64,000 bases of DNA from Sporobacter sp038405045 (GCA_038405045.1 JBBZIV010000001.1:1116001-1180000); one strand, 5' to 3'; shown: positions 1 through 8,136, counted from the first letter of the stretch. Notes: generated from the letters alone by a model not told the origin. A program made the numbers and translations.

Positions 1-388
1 CCGGCAGCAGCACGAACGCCGGTAAGAGCGGCCTTAAAATGAGGCAAAGGCCGACAAGCCATGACGATACGGCAGACAAGGCCAAGACAAGCACCCAGGA
101 AAACAGCAAAGCGAAAAACGACGCGACAAAAATATCGGCGAAAAAGAGCCCGACTCCGGCAAAAATTTTATTTGATTTTATCACTTCTTTGGCGGCATCG
201 GAAAGCGCAAACTGCGCGGCAATCTCCGGCGGTGCGCCGAGCTTCTTGGCGATTTCCTCCTCTGTATACCCGTCCGCCATTTTGCGGTCAAAATGCTCCT
301 TGTATTCGGCTAAAATCTCGTCTATATCCGAAACGTTGTTTGCTTTCAGCAGATTTTTCAGTTCATTTAAATATTCCTGCATTGTCAT
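1..388 (-). CDS. DUF1700 (HAAS-type) membrane protein, 3' end cut by window edge
   Basis: Reading from 388 down to the window edge gives about 129 residues beginning MTMQEYLNELKNLLKANNV, then an acidic/alpha-helical stretch with EEEIAAKLGAPPEIA, and then hydrophobic segments from about residue 80 onward. This is the pattern of the DUF1700/HAAS family: a small helical N-terminal signalling domain followed by membrane helices. The ATG at 388 overlaps the TGA of the PadR gene (ATGA), so the two are translationally coupled. Such proteins are normally found immediately after a PadR regulator and are thought to respond to envelope conditions. The stop codon lies outside the window. Family assignment is from the sequence pattern and the PadR neighbour; the function is inferred. 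Confidence 0.8.
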   Translation of the reverse strand, partial: MTMQEYLNELKNLLKANNVSDIDEILAEYKEHFDRKMADGYTEEEIAKKLGAPPEIAAQFALSDAAKEVIKSNKIFAGVGLFFADIFVASFFALLFSWVLVLALSAVSSWLVGLCLILRPLLPAFVLLP

Positions 389-705
389 TTTTCATCTCCC
401 CCTTTCAAGAGCTTCTCAATTGATGCGGCAAACGCCTGCCACTCGGCTTTTTGCGTTAAAAATTCGTCCCGCCCCGTTTTCGTCAGTGAATAGTATTTGC
501 GCGGCGGGCCGCCGCTTTCTTCAGACAGGTACGTCGTCACAAAGCCGTCGCTCTTGAGCTTTCTCAAAATCGGGTAGACGGTGCCGTCGGCGATCTCTAT
601 ATGCTGCGAGAGATACTCTGACACGTCGTACCCGTAACAGTCCTTTTGATAGAGCAGCGACAGAACACAGAGCTCCAGAACGCCTTTTTTGTATTGGCTG
701 TTCAT
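385..705 (-). CDS. PadR family transcriptional regulator
   Basis: A 106-residue winged-helix repressor. It opens MNSQYKKGVLELCVLSLLY, continues through the recognition helix region (DGTVYPILRKLKSDGFV) and the wing (SGGPPRKYYSLTKTGRDEF), and ends in a short dimerisation helix, the normal plan of the short PadR subfamily. I place the start at the ATG at 705 because AAAGGGGG lies 5 bases upstream; an earlier in-frame start at 741 has no such site and would overlap the promoter. It precedes and overlaps the DUF1700 gene, so it probably controls its own operon. The upstream dyad overlapping the -10 box fits autorepression. Confidence 0.92.
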   Translation of the reverse strand: MNSQYKKGVLELCVLSLLYQKDCYGYDVSEYLSQHIEIADGTVYPILRKLKSDGFVTTYLSEESGGPPRKYYSLTKTGRDEFLTQKAEWQAFAASIEKLLKGGDEK

Positions 706-741
706 CGTTTTCCCCCTTTGACGCGTTTGATGCGTCATCAT

Positions 742-779
742 CTACTATTAGTTATAATATAGTAGTTATAAATTGTCAA
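742..779 (-). promoter_or_regulatory. padR promoter with overlapping dyad operator
   Basis: On the minus strand TTGACA (774-779) and TATAAC (751-756) are separated by 17 bp, a near-consensus sigma-A promoter pointing into padR. An inverted repeat, CTACTAT at 742-748 and ATAGTAG at 759-765, covers the -10 box. The nonamer TAGTTATAA also occurs twice in direct orientation, at 749-757 and 763-771. Dyads at this position are typical of PadR autoregulation; binding is inferred. Confidence 0.7.
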
Positions 780-915
780 TAGTGAATTTATTTTTGTGTC
801 AAAAACTGCATGGCATAGGAAAAACCGATCCCGCCATAATACATTTAAGGACAAAAACGGTTTTTAGCGCGGGCGTGTTGTTTTAAAGCGCCTCCCGCGC
901 GGAGAGGAGCACACG

Positions 916-1143
916 ATGGAAGACAGAACGCTCAAAGGCTATCCCGTCTATACGGAGGATGAACTCGGCGCGATTGCGCAGGTCGCGTCCGGCAGTGACT
1001 GCACCGGTCTCGAGCCGACGCCGCCGATGTCTATTGGAGAGGCTGTGTCGTATTCATCTCTTGAAAACATCCCGCAGGTGACAAATAAAGTCGACAACGG
1101 CTTTCAACACATCCACCCGGAACACAAAAAAAATCATAAATAA
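916..1143 (+). CDS. Small hypothetical protein, 75 aa
   Basis: A 75-residue frame starting at an ATG with a strong purine-rich site (GGAGAGGAG) 6 bases upstream. The product is acidic and soluble, with no signal peptide or membrane helix, and ends in a basic histidine/lysine tail (HPEHKKNHK). I do not recognise a family. It has its own good ribosome site, lies alone between the padR promoter and the next gene, and the codon use fits the surrounding GC-rich genes, which is why I accept it. A stem at 820-827/858-865 lies in its upstream region. It could be a spurious frame. Confidence 0.5.
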   Translation: MEDRTLKGYPVYTEDELGAIAQVASGSDCTGLEPTPPMSIGEAVSYSSLENIPQVTNKVDNGFQHIHPEHKKNHK

Positions 1144-1180
1144 GTGAGCACATAATTTTTGGTTTTCATGTTCCGAAAGC

Positions 1181-1209
1181 TTGACAAGCGGGTGCTGCTT
1201 CAGTACAAT
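1181..1209 (+). promoter_or_regulatory. Sigma-A-like promoter for the lytic transglycosylase gene
   Basis: TTGACA at 1181-1186 and TACAAT at 1204-1209 with a 17-bp spacer. Transcription would begin near 1216, leaving a leader of about 120 nt before the start codon at 1335. That leader contains the hairpin at 1252-1299. Confidence 0.7.
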
Positions 1210-1251
1210 GACGTGTAAATATATGTAATTTAATAATTTCATAGAGAGCCT

Positions 1252-1302
1252 AAGAGCCTTTTAACTGTTTGGGGAAACCCGTACAGCTAAAAGGCTCTTT
1301 AA
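1252..1302 (+). terminator. Leader hairpin, terminator-like, ahead of the transglycosylase gene
   Basis: AAGAGCCTTTTA at 1252-1263 is perfectly complementary to TAAAAGGCTCTT at 1288-1299, with partial extension by ACTGT/ACAG and a loop holding GGGGAAACCC. A short T-rich run follows. It lies between a good promoter (1181-1209) and the start codon at 1335, so it may be an attenuator in the leader, or simply end transcripts from the small gene at 916-1143. Confidence 0.6.
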
Positions 1303-1334
1303 TTTCAGGTAAGATGAAGAAATGAGGATTTAAT

Positions 1335-2450
1335 ATGGCCAATCAAAGCGGTTTAAACAGACGGCGGAACGCGCGTATGGGAAAAAAGGAGAACAAGAAG
1401 CCGGAGAATTTTTTTGAAAAGCTGATGACAGGAAAGCAGCCGTCATCTAAGCCACAATCAGAAAACGACCGTATCGCCGACGAAGGCGTTTGGGAATGGC
1501 TAAAATCAGACCATGAGGAAAAAGCACCCCATTTACTCAGTAAATGGCCTGAGACGGAACACGAGCTTTTGGAGGCCTCGCCGAAACGGCAATCGCCTTT
1601 CAGAGTTCCGCTTGCAGATGTCGAAACAGTGGGATATAATGGGATTAAGATGCCGGGGATTACCAATTTGGCACATGTCCTGTCGTCGCCGGACAATATC
1701 ATTGGGAAACTGACGATTGATTCGACGCCGAATCTCAAACCGCTCGCCTCGGAAAATTCGGGAATAATCGGCGTCTCTGGCGGCTGCGTCACGGGTGGTG
1801 GCGGCGGAGGAGGCGGCAGCAGCTCATGGGGTGATGATTCAGGAAACAAACCGGATGACAATAATGCTATCGATGGGAGCTATGCCGCGAATTATCAAGG
1901 GGATATTGAAATTGAAAATCTTACTTTTGATTATAATTGGGCGGGGAAATATATTACTGATGAGTTTAAATCAAAAGTTCTTGAAGTAAGTGATAATCTT
2001 GAAATAAATCCAGATGATTTAATGGCAGTAATGGCTTTTGAATCAGCAGGGATAAACCCGACTGCACAAAACAAACAAAGCGGAGCGACAGGCATTATTC
2101 AATTTATGCCAAGTACTGCAAAAAGTTTGGGGACGAGTACGGAAGAATTGGTGGGTATGTCGGCAATTGAGCAGCTGGATTATGTATATAAGTATTTTAA
2201 ACCTTACAAAGGAAAAATCCATAGCATAGAAGATGCATATATGGCGGTTTTCATGCCTGTTGCTGTAGGAAAACCAAACGATTTTATTCTCGGAAAAAAA
2301 GACTCAAAAGAATTTCTTGTTAAAGGTTTATCATACGGTAGCGTTTATGCACAGAACTCTGGCTTAGATATTAATAAGGACGGCATTATTACAAAAGAAG
2401 AAGCAGCACAAAGGATAACCGACAAAAGAAATAGTTATGGTAAAAAATAA
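1335..2450 (+). CDS. Lytic-transglycosylase (SLT) domain protein with variable-looking C-terminus
   Basis: 371 residues. The C-terminal half carries a transglycosylase SLT signature: NPDDLMAVMAFESAGINP contains the catalytic-type glutamate, followed by QSGATGIIQFMPSTAKSLG, the standard substrate-cleft motif. An EF-hand-like loop (DINKDGIITKEEA) follows near the end. The N-terminal 145 residues are unrecognised, basic then acidic, without any signal peptide. The two halves are joined by an eight-glycine run (about residues 155-162) and a Ser/Asp linker. Base composition changes at the linker: the N-terminal part uses GC-rich codons, the SLT part AT-rich ones, suggesting domain exchange. A lipoprotein gene follows 16 bp later. 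Cleavage of peptidoglycan glycan strands is expected from the family. Export route is not evident. ATGAGGATTTAAT gives the ribosome site. Confidence 0.85.
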   Translation: MANQSGLNRRRNARMGKKENKKPENFFEKLMTGKQPSSKPQSENDRIADEGVWEWLKSDHEEKAPHLLSKWPETEHELLEASPKRQSPFRVPLADVETVGYNGIKMPGITNLAHVLSSPDNIIGKLTIDSTPNLKPLASENSGIIGVSGGCVTGGGGGGGGSSSWGDDSGNKPDDNNAIDGSYAANYQGDIEIENLTFDYNWAGKYITDEFKSKVLEVSDNLEINPDDLMAVMAFESAGINPTAQNKQSGATGIIQFMPSTAKSLGTSTEELVGMSAIEQLDYVYKYFKPYKGKIHSIEDAYMAVFMPVAVGKPNDFILGKKDSKEFLVKGLSYGSVYAQNSGLDINKDGIITKEEAAQRITDKRNSYGKK

Positions 2451-2466
2451 ATATAGAGGGAAATAA

Positions 2467-2949
2467 ATGAAAAAATACAGAATAATCCTAATACTAATTT
2501 ATTTGATTTGCTTAGTCCTCTGCGCCTGTTCTGGATTGACGTCGCCCGCTCAACCGGCTGCACTTTCAAACAGTGCTAATCCTGTAAGTCCTGACGCGGA
2601 TTTAAATTCTTGGGTCGGAGATTACTCCTTTTCTGAACACAGCGATCCTGATGAAAACATGTTTTATAGTATAACGATCTTTCAAAAAAATCATCAGTAT
2701 TTTGCCGATATATTTATAGACGGTTTCCAGACGATGATTAGAATGCAAGCGACTGTTTCTGGAGACGCGCAAGCAATAAATCTGACTTTTGACAAATACT
2801 TGCCAGACAATTTAGATGAACCGTATCAACAAGGCGATCTGCTGCTGACCCTTGAAAAGAATAATGACGTTATTGTGACGTATTGGGAAAAGCTGCAGCC
2901 AATGCTGCCTCAAAACACAGAAAACGGAAACGTATACTTTACCAAATAA
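2467..2949 (+). CDS. Lipoprotein, candidate protector of the adjacent transglycosylase
   Basis: 160 residues with a classical lipoprotein signal: MKKY, a hydrophobic stretch to residue 18, and a lipobox LCAC with Cys21 as the acylation site. The mature part is Ser/Pro-rich for about 25 residues and then forms a small beta-rich domain (WVGDYSF, NMFYSITIFQKNHQYFADI, VIVTYWEKL). I do not recognise a named family with certainty. It lies 16 bp after the SLT-domain gene on the same strand and is followed at once by a strong terminator, so the two genes form a closed pair. A membrane-anchored surface protein beside a peptidoglycan hydrolase suggests an immunity or inhibitor role; that is inference from context. 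Confidence 0.75.
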   Translation: MKKYRIILILIYLICLVLCACSGLTSPAQPAALSNSANPVSPDADLNSWVGDYSFSEHSDPDENMFYSITIFQKNHQYFADIFIDGFQTMIRMQATVSGDAQAINLTFDKYLPDNLDEPYQQGDLLLTLEKNNDVIVTYWEKLQPMLPQNTENGNVYFTK

Positions 2950-2956
2950 CAGTTAT

Positions 2957-2990
2957 AAGGAACACCTCGCCGAAGCGAGGTGTTCCTTTC
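2957..2990. terminator. Bidirectional terminator between convergent genes
   Basis: AAGGAACACCTCGC (2957-2970) pairs perfectly with its complement (2975-2988) around a CGAA tetraloop, with T-runs available on both strands. It ends the plus-strand pair at 1335-2949 and the minus-strand gene at 3012. The inner arms ACACCTCGC/GCGAGGTGT recur in the hairpin at 18123-18163 of the toxin array. Confidence 0.9.
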
Positions 2991-3011
2991 GAAGTCATAT
3001 TATTTACACGG

Positions 3012-3650
3012 TCAGTTATCGAGCCGCTTCAAACGGACGAAGCCGCCGCCGCGGCGCGTCGTCTCCAGCCAGTTTTTGAGGTTAACATGGAATAGCCGCC
3101 CTTCGTCGGCGATGTCGGCTTCCAGGCGCAACGCGTCTTCATCCCAGCTCAGAGACAGGAGCGTCACCCAATGCCACGTGTCAACGAACGGCTCCGTGCC
3201 CTTGTCGAGGCTTAAAAAGGCGACCGGCATATCGTCGTTCAGCGCGCGGGCAATAAAGTCCGCCACCGCCCCAAGACCCGGTCTTGCCGCTTTTCTTGCC
3301 TGGATATCGCAGCTCTCCAGTGTAAAAGGGAGGCCTTTGGCATCCAGATAGGCACGTGCGCCCTTCATAAAGGCCGCCGTCGTCGGAATGCCCTGAATAC
3401 CGGGTGTCACATACTGCCAAACCGCTTCCATCAGCGTAACGAAATCAGCTTTGGCGATCGGGTCAGGCTCGCCTGAAAGCCCGCTTTGATTTCGGTTTAC
3501 ATAATTTATTATTCCGGCAAATACTGTTGGTCCGCAGCCCGCCAGGCGCTTGAACCCCGTTAGGTACCAAGCCTGCCGACCGCCACAGCAGGGCGTTCCG
3601 CCGTCATGGATTTCGAACAGCTTCATATTTTTGATGGATACTGTTTTCAT
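3012..3650 (-). CDS. C39/papain-fold-like hypothetical protein
   Basis: 212 residues. AGCGPTVFAGIINYV near residue 38 has the Cys-Gly-Pro-Thr layout seen around the nucleophile of C39-like cysteine peptidase folds, and DTWHWVTLLSL near residue 160 supplies a His followed by beta strands. There is no signal peptide. I choose the ATG at 3650 (GGAG five bases upstream) over a GTG at 3656. It lies 10 bp downstream of the DUF2156 gene and probably shares its transcript. The family assignment rests on motif order only; the substrate is unknown and the protein may be a non-catalytic relative. Confidence 0.6.
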   Translation of the reverse strand: MKTVSIKNMKLFEIHDGGTPCCGGRQAWYLTGFKRLAGCGPTVFAGIINYVNRNQSGLSGEPDPIAKADFVTLMEAVWQYVTPGIQGIPTTAAFMKGARAYLDAKGLPFTLESCDIQARKAARPGLGAVADFIARALNDDMPVAFLSLDKGTEPFVDTWHWVTLLSLSWDEDALRLEADIADEGRLFHVNLKNWLETTRRGGGFVRLKRLDN

Positions 3651-3660
3651 AACCACTCCG

Positions 3661-4548
3661 TCATTTGAGCGTGACGATGTATTTTTCTAAGAGGGCGCAG
3701 GGGTGGTAGGAGAGCTTCGATGTGCGCAAGCCCTCAATACCGTCGTCCTCTTCCCTGTTGATATAGGCAATGCCGTTACCGGCAAACGCTTTGGCAAACT
3801 GGTTGACGACCATGGGATATGACCCGGCATATGCCGTCAGTGATTTCTCGACGTGGACAAAAAGCGTATCGCCAACGATTTCGCCGAGTGACGCACCAAT
3901 AATCTTTCCGCCCGCTGTTAAATAGCCGCCGAAAAGCTTGTAGACATCGAGATTGTCCAAAACTTCAAGTGCTTTGCGGTTGCCCTCCTCGTACGTCTCC
4001 GAGTTACGATGGTGCTCTTGCGCATACATTTCGAAAAATGCCCGGACTTCCTTCAGATTGGCAGAATTGATAATCTCAAACGACCAGTCCGGGTTTTCGC
4101 GCTGGAAGCGGTTGATGTGGTTGCGCTGGCCGCTGTAGCGCCGTCCGGGGAGGCTTTTGATATCCTCGCTTTGATACAGGTAGTCAAACCAGTTTCTGTT
4201 CGTTGTGATTTCGGCGTCCGGGTATGACAATTTAACCTGCTCAAGCCGATGTTCGGAGACAACGCATAGGCGCGGTTTGACGCCGGTTTGACGGCAGTAA
4301 TCAACAATCCTGTCATAATCCTCTTTATTAGGGCACGGTTCGCCGCGCGGCGGTGTAAACGCCGTCTCTCCCGTCAGATACTTGACCTTGAGATACAAAA
4401 GCCCCTCTTCAATGGCGAACTCTGTTTTAAATGTATCCCGCCACATAAACGACCCGCCGATTGTACAGTCACAAATACGGCATTTGTTTTTTTCAAGATA
4501 CGGGCGGAGCTGCGTGATATGCTCCAGTTTTAATGCTTGAAATTCCAA
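3661..4548 (-). CDS. DUF2156 / phosphatidylglycerol lysyltransferase C-terminal-domain protein
   Basis: 295 residues matching the free-standing DUF2156 family, a double GNAT-like fold related to the aminoacyl-transfer domain of MprF. Visible signatures are the opening LKLEHITQLRPYLEK, the CRICDCTIGGSFMWRD segment, YLYQSEDIKSLPGRRYSGQRN in the middle, and a closing segment ending REEDDGIEGLRTSKLSYHP. It lacks the membrane flippase part of MprF, so it is cytosolic. The natural substrate of stand-alone members is not settled. It lies 13 bp after pgsA on the same strand, which fits a role near phospholipid metabolism, though that link is inference. Confidence 0.85.
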   Translation of the reverse strand: MEFQALKLEHITQLRPYLEKNKCRICDCTIGGSFMWRDTFKTEFAIEEGLLYLKVKYLTGETAFTPPRGEPCPNKEDYDRIVDYCRQTGVKPRLCVVSEHRLEQVKLSYPDAEITTNRNWFDYLYQSEDIKSLPGRRYSGQRNHINRFQRENPDWSFEIINSANLKEVRAFFEMYAQEHHRNSETYEEGNRKALEVLDNLDVYKLFGGYLTAGGKIIGASLGEIVGDTLFVHVEKSLTAYAGSYPMVVNQFAKAFAGNGIAYINREEDDGIEGLRTSKLSYHPCALLEKYIVTLK

Positions 4549-4561
4549 AAATTTCTCCTCG

Positions 4562-5086
4562 CTATTTCGTCCAGTTCAGTGCGTCTTTATTTTTTATGAA
4601 GTATTCTATCCCGGAATACAGTGTCGCCAGTACAATAACGGCAACACAAGCCGTCACGAGAAGGGCTGGGATCGGCAGGAGCATCAGAAGAATGCACACC
4701 ATCGTCGACGCCGTTTTAATCTTCCCCGATAAACCGGCCGCGATGACGCGGCCACGGTCGACAGCGATGAGCCGCAGCGCCGTGACGGCAAACTCCCGGA
4801 TGACGACGATCAAAACGGCCCACGCGGGCATGAGGCCCTGCTGGGTAAACCACAAAAGCGCTGCAAAAACAAGCGCCTTATCGGCCAGTGGGTCCATAAA
4901 CTTGCCGAAGTCGGTGATCTGGCCACGTGACCGGGCAATATGCCCGTCGGCAAAGTCGGTCAGGCTTGCTACGGCGAAGATGGCCAACGCAACGTACCGG
5001 CTGTCCGGAAAATCCAGATATAAAACGAGCAGGAATATGGGGATCAGAATAATTCGAAACAACGTCAGTTTATTGGCTAGATTCAT
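4562..5086 (-). CDS. pgsA: CDP-diacylglycerol--glycerol-3-phosphate 3-phosphatidyltransferase
   Basis: 174 residues, normal for PgsA. The CDP-alcohol phosphotransferase motif D-G-x2-A-R-x8-G-x3-D-x3-D is intact: DGHIARSRGQITDFGKFMDP near residues 46-65, followed by LADK. Several hydrophobic helices surround it, and the N-terminus (MNLANKLTLFRIILIPIF) is characteristic. It makes phosphatidylglycerol phosphate from CDP-diacylglycerol at the cytoplasmic membrane. Its position just after rimO and near recA is a conserved Gram-positive arrangement; the gap to rimO is 2 bp, so they are co-transcribed. Confidence 0.96.
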   Translation of the reverse strand: MNLANKLTLFRIILIPIFLLVLYLDFPDSRYVALAIFAVASLTDFADGHIARSRGQITDFGKFMDPLADKALVFAALLWFTQQGLMPAWAVLIVVIREFAVTALRLIAVDRGRVIAAGLSGKIKTASTMVCILLMLLPIPALLVTACVAVIVLATLYSGIEYFIKNKDALNWTK

Positions 5087-5088
5087 TT

Positions 5089-6417
5089 TTATGCATCCCC
5101 TCGGTTTATTTGCTCACCGGACGGCTCACCGTCCCGCGTGCCGGTAATATGCACGGTGACCATGTCACCCGGTTTGACGGCGTGGCCGGTAAAATGGATA
5201 TAGCCGTCAATTTCCGGTGACTCGGCCCAACTGCGTCCGATAAACAGCCCATCCTCCACGCCCTCCGCGAGAATCGTTACCGTTGTGCCGAGGCGGCTGT
5301 TATTAAACGCGTCCATGACATCGCTTTGCAGCGCCATGACAGCCTCGGCCCGTTTGGCGGCTGTCTCGGCGTCCGGGCGGTCCATGACGGCAGCGGGCGT
5401 TCCCTCCTCCGGTGAATACGTGAAAACACCGGCGCGCTCAATCCGCGCCTCACGCAGGAAGTCCATGAGTTCGAGGAATTCCCGTTCACCCTCGCCGGGC
5501 AAGCCGACGATGAGACTCGTGCGCAGAACGACGCCGGGAATCCGGGCGCGCAGCTTCTCAAAAAGAGCGCGGATTTCGTCCCCCGTGCCGCGGCGGCCCA
5601 TTTTTTTGAGGATTTTATCACTGATATGCTGAATGGGGATATCAAGATACTTGAGGATTTTTTCCTCTTCGGCGATGACGGCGATGAGGTCGTCGTCCAT
5701 TTCGTCGGGGTAGAGATAATGCAGGCGAATCCAGTTGAGGCCGTCAATCGTGCAGAGCTTTTGGAGAAGCGCTGTAAGGCTTCTTTTCCCGTACAAGTCG
5801 AGCCCGTAGCGCGTTGTGTCCTGCGCGACGACGATGAGTTCTTTGACGCCGCCTTTGACGAGCGCTTCGGCTTCCTTGATAACGCTTTCCATCGGGCGGC
5901 TTCTGAAGCGGCCGCGGATATCGGGGATGACACAAAAGGCGCAGCGGTTGTCACAGCCCTCGGCAACCTTGAGATACGCCCAGGCGTCCGACGTCGTCAC
6001 GACGCGCGGAATGTCGGGGTCTGGCCGGTTTTTATCATCAAAACGGGCAAAAACGCGGCCACCGAGCGCCGATGTGACGGCCGTCACGATATCTGATGCG
6101 CTGCCGACACCGAGCACGGCGTCAATCTCCGGCAGTTCGGCGAGGATTTCATCCTTGTACCGTTCAGCCAGACAGCCGGTGACGATGATTTTCTGAATGC
6201 GGCCTTCTTTTTTGGCTTCGCCGAGTGCGAGTACCGTCTCGATAGCCTCTTTTTTGGCGCTGTCGATAAAGCCGCATGTGTTGACGACAACGGCGTCCAC
6301 GCCGTCTGTTTCGCCGGTGATATCAAAGCCTGCCTCGCGCAGGAGATAGAGCATCTGCTCGCTGACAACTCTGTTTTTTGGGCAGCCGAGAGAAATGAGC
6401 CCGATTTTAGTCTTCAT
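5089..6417 (-). CDS. rimO: Ribosomal protein S12 (Asp) methylthiotransferase RimO
   Basis: 442 residues. The N-terminal methylthiotransferase domain opens GLISLGCPKNRVVSE, diagnostic of RimO rather than MiaB. The radical-SAM motif CDNRCAFCVIP is near residue 155, giving the CxxxCxxC cluster ligands, and a TRAM domain closes the protein. It installs the beta-methylthio group on the conserved aspartate of ribosomal protein S12 using two iron-sulfur clusters and SAM. It overlaps the end of recX by 11 bp, indicating tight coupling in the recA-recX-rimO-pgsA run. Confidence 0.96.
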   Translation of the reverse strand: MKTKIGLISLGCPKNRVVSEQMLYLLREAGFDITGETDGVDAVVVNTCGFIDSAKKEAIETVLALGEAKKEGRIQKIIVTGCLAERYKDEILAELPEIDAVLGVGSASDIVTAVTSALGGRVFARFDDKNRPDPDIPRVVTTSDAWAYLKVAEGCDNRCAFCVIPDIRGRFRSRPMESVIKEAEALVKGGVKELIVVAQDTTRYGLDLYGKRSLTALLQKLCTIDGLNWIRLHYLYPDEMDDDLIAVIAEEEKILKYLDIPIQHISDKILKKMGRRGTGDEIRALFEKLRARIPGVVLRTSLIVGLPGEGEREFLELMDFLREARIERAGVFTYSPEEGTPAAVMDRPDAETAAKRAEAVMALQSDVMDAFNNSRLGTTVTILAEGVEDGLFIGRSWAESPEIDGYIHFTGHAVKPGDMVTVHITGTRDGEPSGEQINRGDA

Positions 6418-7039
6418 CTGATAAATCCTTAATTTCGCTTAAATATCTGTCGATGGCGGGGCGAATCTCGTCCCAGGTAAAGCCGCGCCGGTATAAAGCG
6501 TCTGCGGCTGATTTCAAGGCCTTGCGATCGCCAGTCTTGCCGCGGAGTTTTGCTGTGAGGCGCTGATACACCGCTTCACCCGTATCCGGCATTTGCGCCA
6601 GCGCGTCGTCCCACAGCGCCCGGTCAACACCGCGCTTATACAGCTCGTCTTTGACGCGCCCGGCGCCATAACCCTTGGCGGCGTAATGGCGGACCAGCAT
6701 AGCGGCATAATCCACGTCGTCGATTAGCCCTTGGCGCTCCAGCCAGTCGGCTGTCTCCGACGCTGTCTCGAAATCCTCCCCTTTTCGCTCAAGGCGCTCG
6801 GTGATCTCATGGCGAGACATGCTGCGGCTGCCCAGAATATTCAGCGCGCGTTTTTTTGACGCAGATGTTTTGACGGCTTTGACGAGCGCGTCATACTCCC
6901 CGTCCGTCAGCGTGCGCCCGCGATAAAGAGAGAAATCCGCAACGTGCGCCGCCGTAACAGTCATTGCCGCGCCGTCATCCAACTCCAGGATGAAGGCGTC
7001 CTTCTTTTTTTCACTGATGGACAGCCTGACGATTTCCAA
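6407..7039 (-). CDS. recX: Regulatory protein RecX
   Basis: 210 residues built from three-helix RecX repeats: ALNILGSRSMSRHEITERL, then LIDDVDYAAMLVRHYAAKGYG with DELYKRGVDRALWDDAL, then DALYRRGFTWDEIRPAI. An N-terminal beta-rich extension of about 55 residues is usual for Firmicute members. RecX binds RecA filaments and modulates their length and activity. It starts 2 bp after recA and overlaps rimO. Confidence 0.93.
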   Translation of the reverse strand: MEIVRLSISEKKKDAFILELDDGAAMTVTAAHVADFSLYRGRTLTDGEYDALVKAVKTSASKKRALNILGSRSMSRHEITERLERKGEDFETASETADWLERQGLIDDVDYAAMLVRHYAAKGYGAGRVKDELYKRGVDRALWDDALAQMPDTGEAVYQRLTAKLRGKTGDRKALKSAADALYRRGFTWDEIRPAIDRYLSEIKDLSDED

Positions 7040-7041
7040 CG

Positions 7042-8136
7042 TCAGCCCTCGAAGTCCTCGGCCGAGACGTCAACAGCGCGCCCGGCCGCCTTGGCGGCGA
7101 TGCGCTCCTGCGGTGTCATGAGCTTTGCCGCGTCGCGGCGGATTTTCATTTCGAGGTCCTCGGCGACGTCGGGGTTTGACTTCAGATACTCGCGAACGTT
7201 GTCACGCCCCTGCAGGCGCGTCTCGCCGACGGTGAACCACGCGCCGCCCTTCTCGATCAGGCCAAGCTTGACGCCGAGGTCGATCAACTCGCCCGTTTTC
7301 GAGATGCCCTCGCCATACATGATGTCAAACTCCGCCTCTTTAAACGGCGGCGCGACCTTGTTTTTGACGATTTTCGCCCGTGTCCTGTTACCGACGACCT
7401 CGGTGCCGTTTTTAAGCGACTCAATACGCCGAACGTCGATACGGACGCTGGCAAAATACTTGAGGGCGCGGCCGCCGGGCGTTGTCTCCGGGCTGCCGTA
7501 CATCACGCCGATCTTCTCGCGCAACTGGTTAATGAAGATGACGATACAGTTTGTCTTCGATATAGAGCCCGCGAGCTTCCGGAGCGCCTGGCTCATCAGC
7601 CGCGCCACGACGCCGACGCTGGAATCGCCCATTTCACCCTCAATTTCGCTTCTCGGCACAAGCGCCGCAACGGAGTCGACGACGACGACGTCAATAGCGC
7701 CGGAGCGAACAAGCGTTTCTGTAATGGCTAGGGCATCCTCGCCGGTGTCCGGCTGGGAGATGAGAAGATTTTCGATATCAACGCCGAGGGCGCGGGCATA
7801 GGCCGGCTCCAGGGCGTGCTCGGCATCCACAAACGCAACCTCGCCGCCGTTTTTCTGCGCGGAGGCGATAATGTGCAGAGCAAGCGTTGTTTTGCCGGAT
7901 GATTCGGGCCCGTATATCTCGATGATGCGCCCCTTTGGGACGCCGCCGATGCCGAGGGCAAGGTCTAATGACAGAGATCCCGTCGGGACAGCCTCTACAT
8001 TGACGGTGAGATTGTCCCCAAAACGCATGATGGCGCCTTTGCCGTAGCTTTTTTCAATCTGCGAGATGGCCGTTTCCAGTGCCTTCTTCTTGTCGTCGGC
8101 CGGCGCGGCCGCTTCTGTTCTCTTTTTATCCGCCAT
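7042..8136 (-). CDS. recA: Recombinase RecA
   Basis: 364 residues. The Walker A loop GPESSGKTTLALH is near residue 66. AFVDAEHALEP, the Walker B region DVVVVDSVAALVPRSE, loop L1 (GEMGDSSVGVVARLMSQAL) and the L2/NQLREKIGVMYG segment are all present, as is the C-terminal domain. It forms filaments on single-stranded DNA, catalyses strand exchange and stimulates LexA cleavage. It lies 11 bp after prmC and heads recA-recX-rimO-pgsA. I saw no clear Firmicute LexA (DinR) box directly upstream, so transcription may come from the prmC side. Confidence 0.98.
   Translation of the reverse strand: MADKKRTEAAAPADDKKKALETAISQIEKSYGKGAIMRFGDNLTVNVEAVPTGSLSLDLALGIGGVPKGRIIEIYGPESSGKTTLALHIIASAQKNGGEVAFVDAEHALEPAYARALGVDIENLLISQPDTGEDALAITETLVRSGAIDVVVVDSVAALVPRSEIEGEMGDSSVGVVARLMSQALRKLAGSISKTNCIVIFINQLREKIGVMYGSPETTPGGRALKYFASVRIDVRRIESLKNGTEVVGNRTRAKIVKNKVAPPFKEAEFDIMYGEGISKTGELIDLGVKLGLIEKGGAWFTVGETRLQGRDNVREYLKSNPDVAEDLEMKIRRDAAKLMTPQERIAAKAAGRAVDVSAEDFEG

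Noticed and set aside
1343..1861. 172-codon minus-strand frame with a polyproline run
   Set aside because: The proline run is the reverse complement of the glycine linker of the transglycosylase gene; antisense shadow.
6944..7801. 285-codon plus-strand frame
   Set aside because: Antisense to recX and recA, whose identity is certain.
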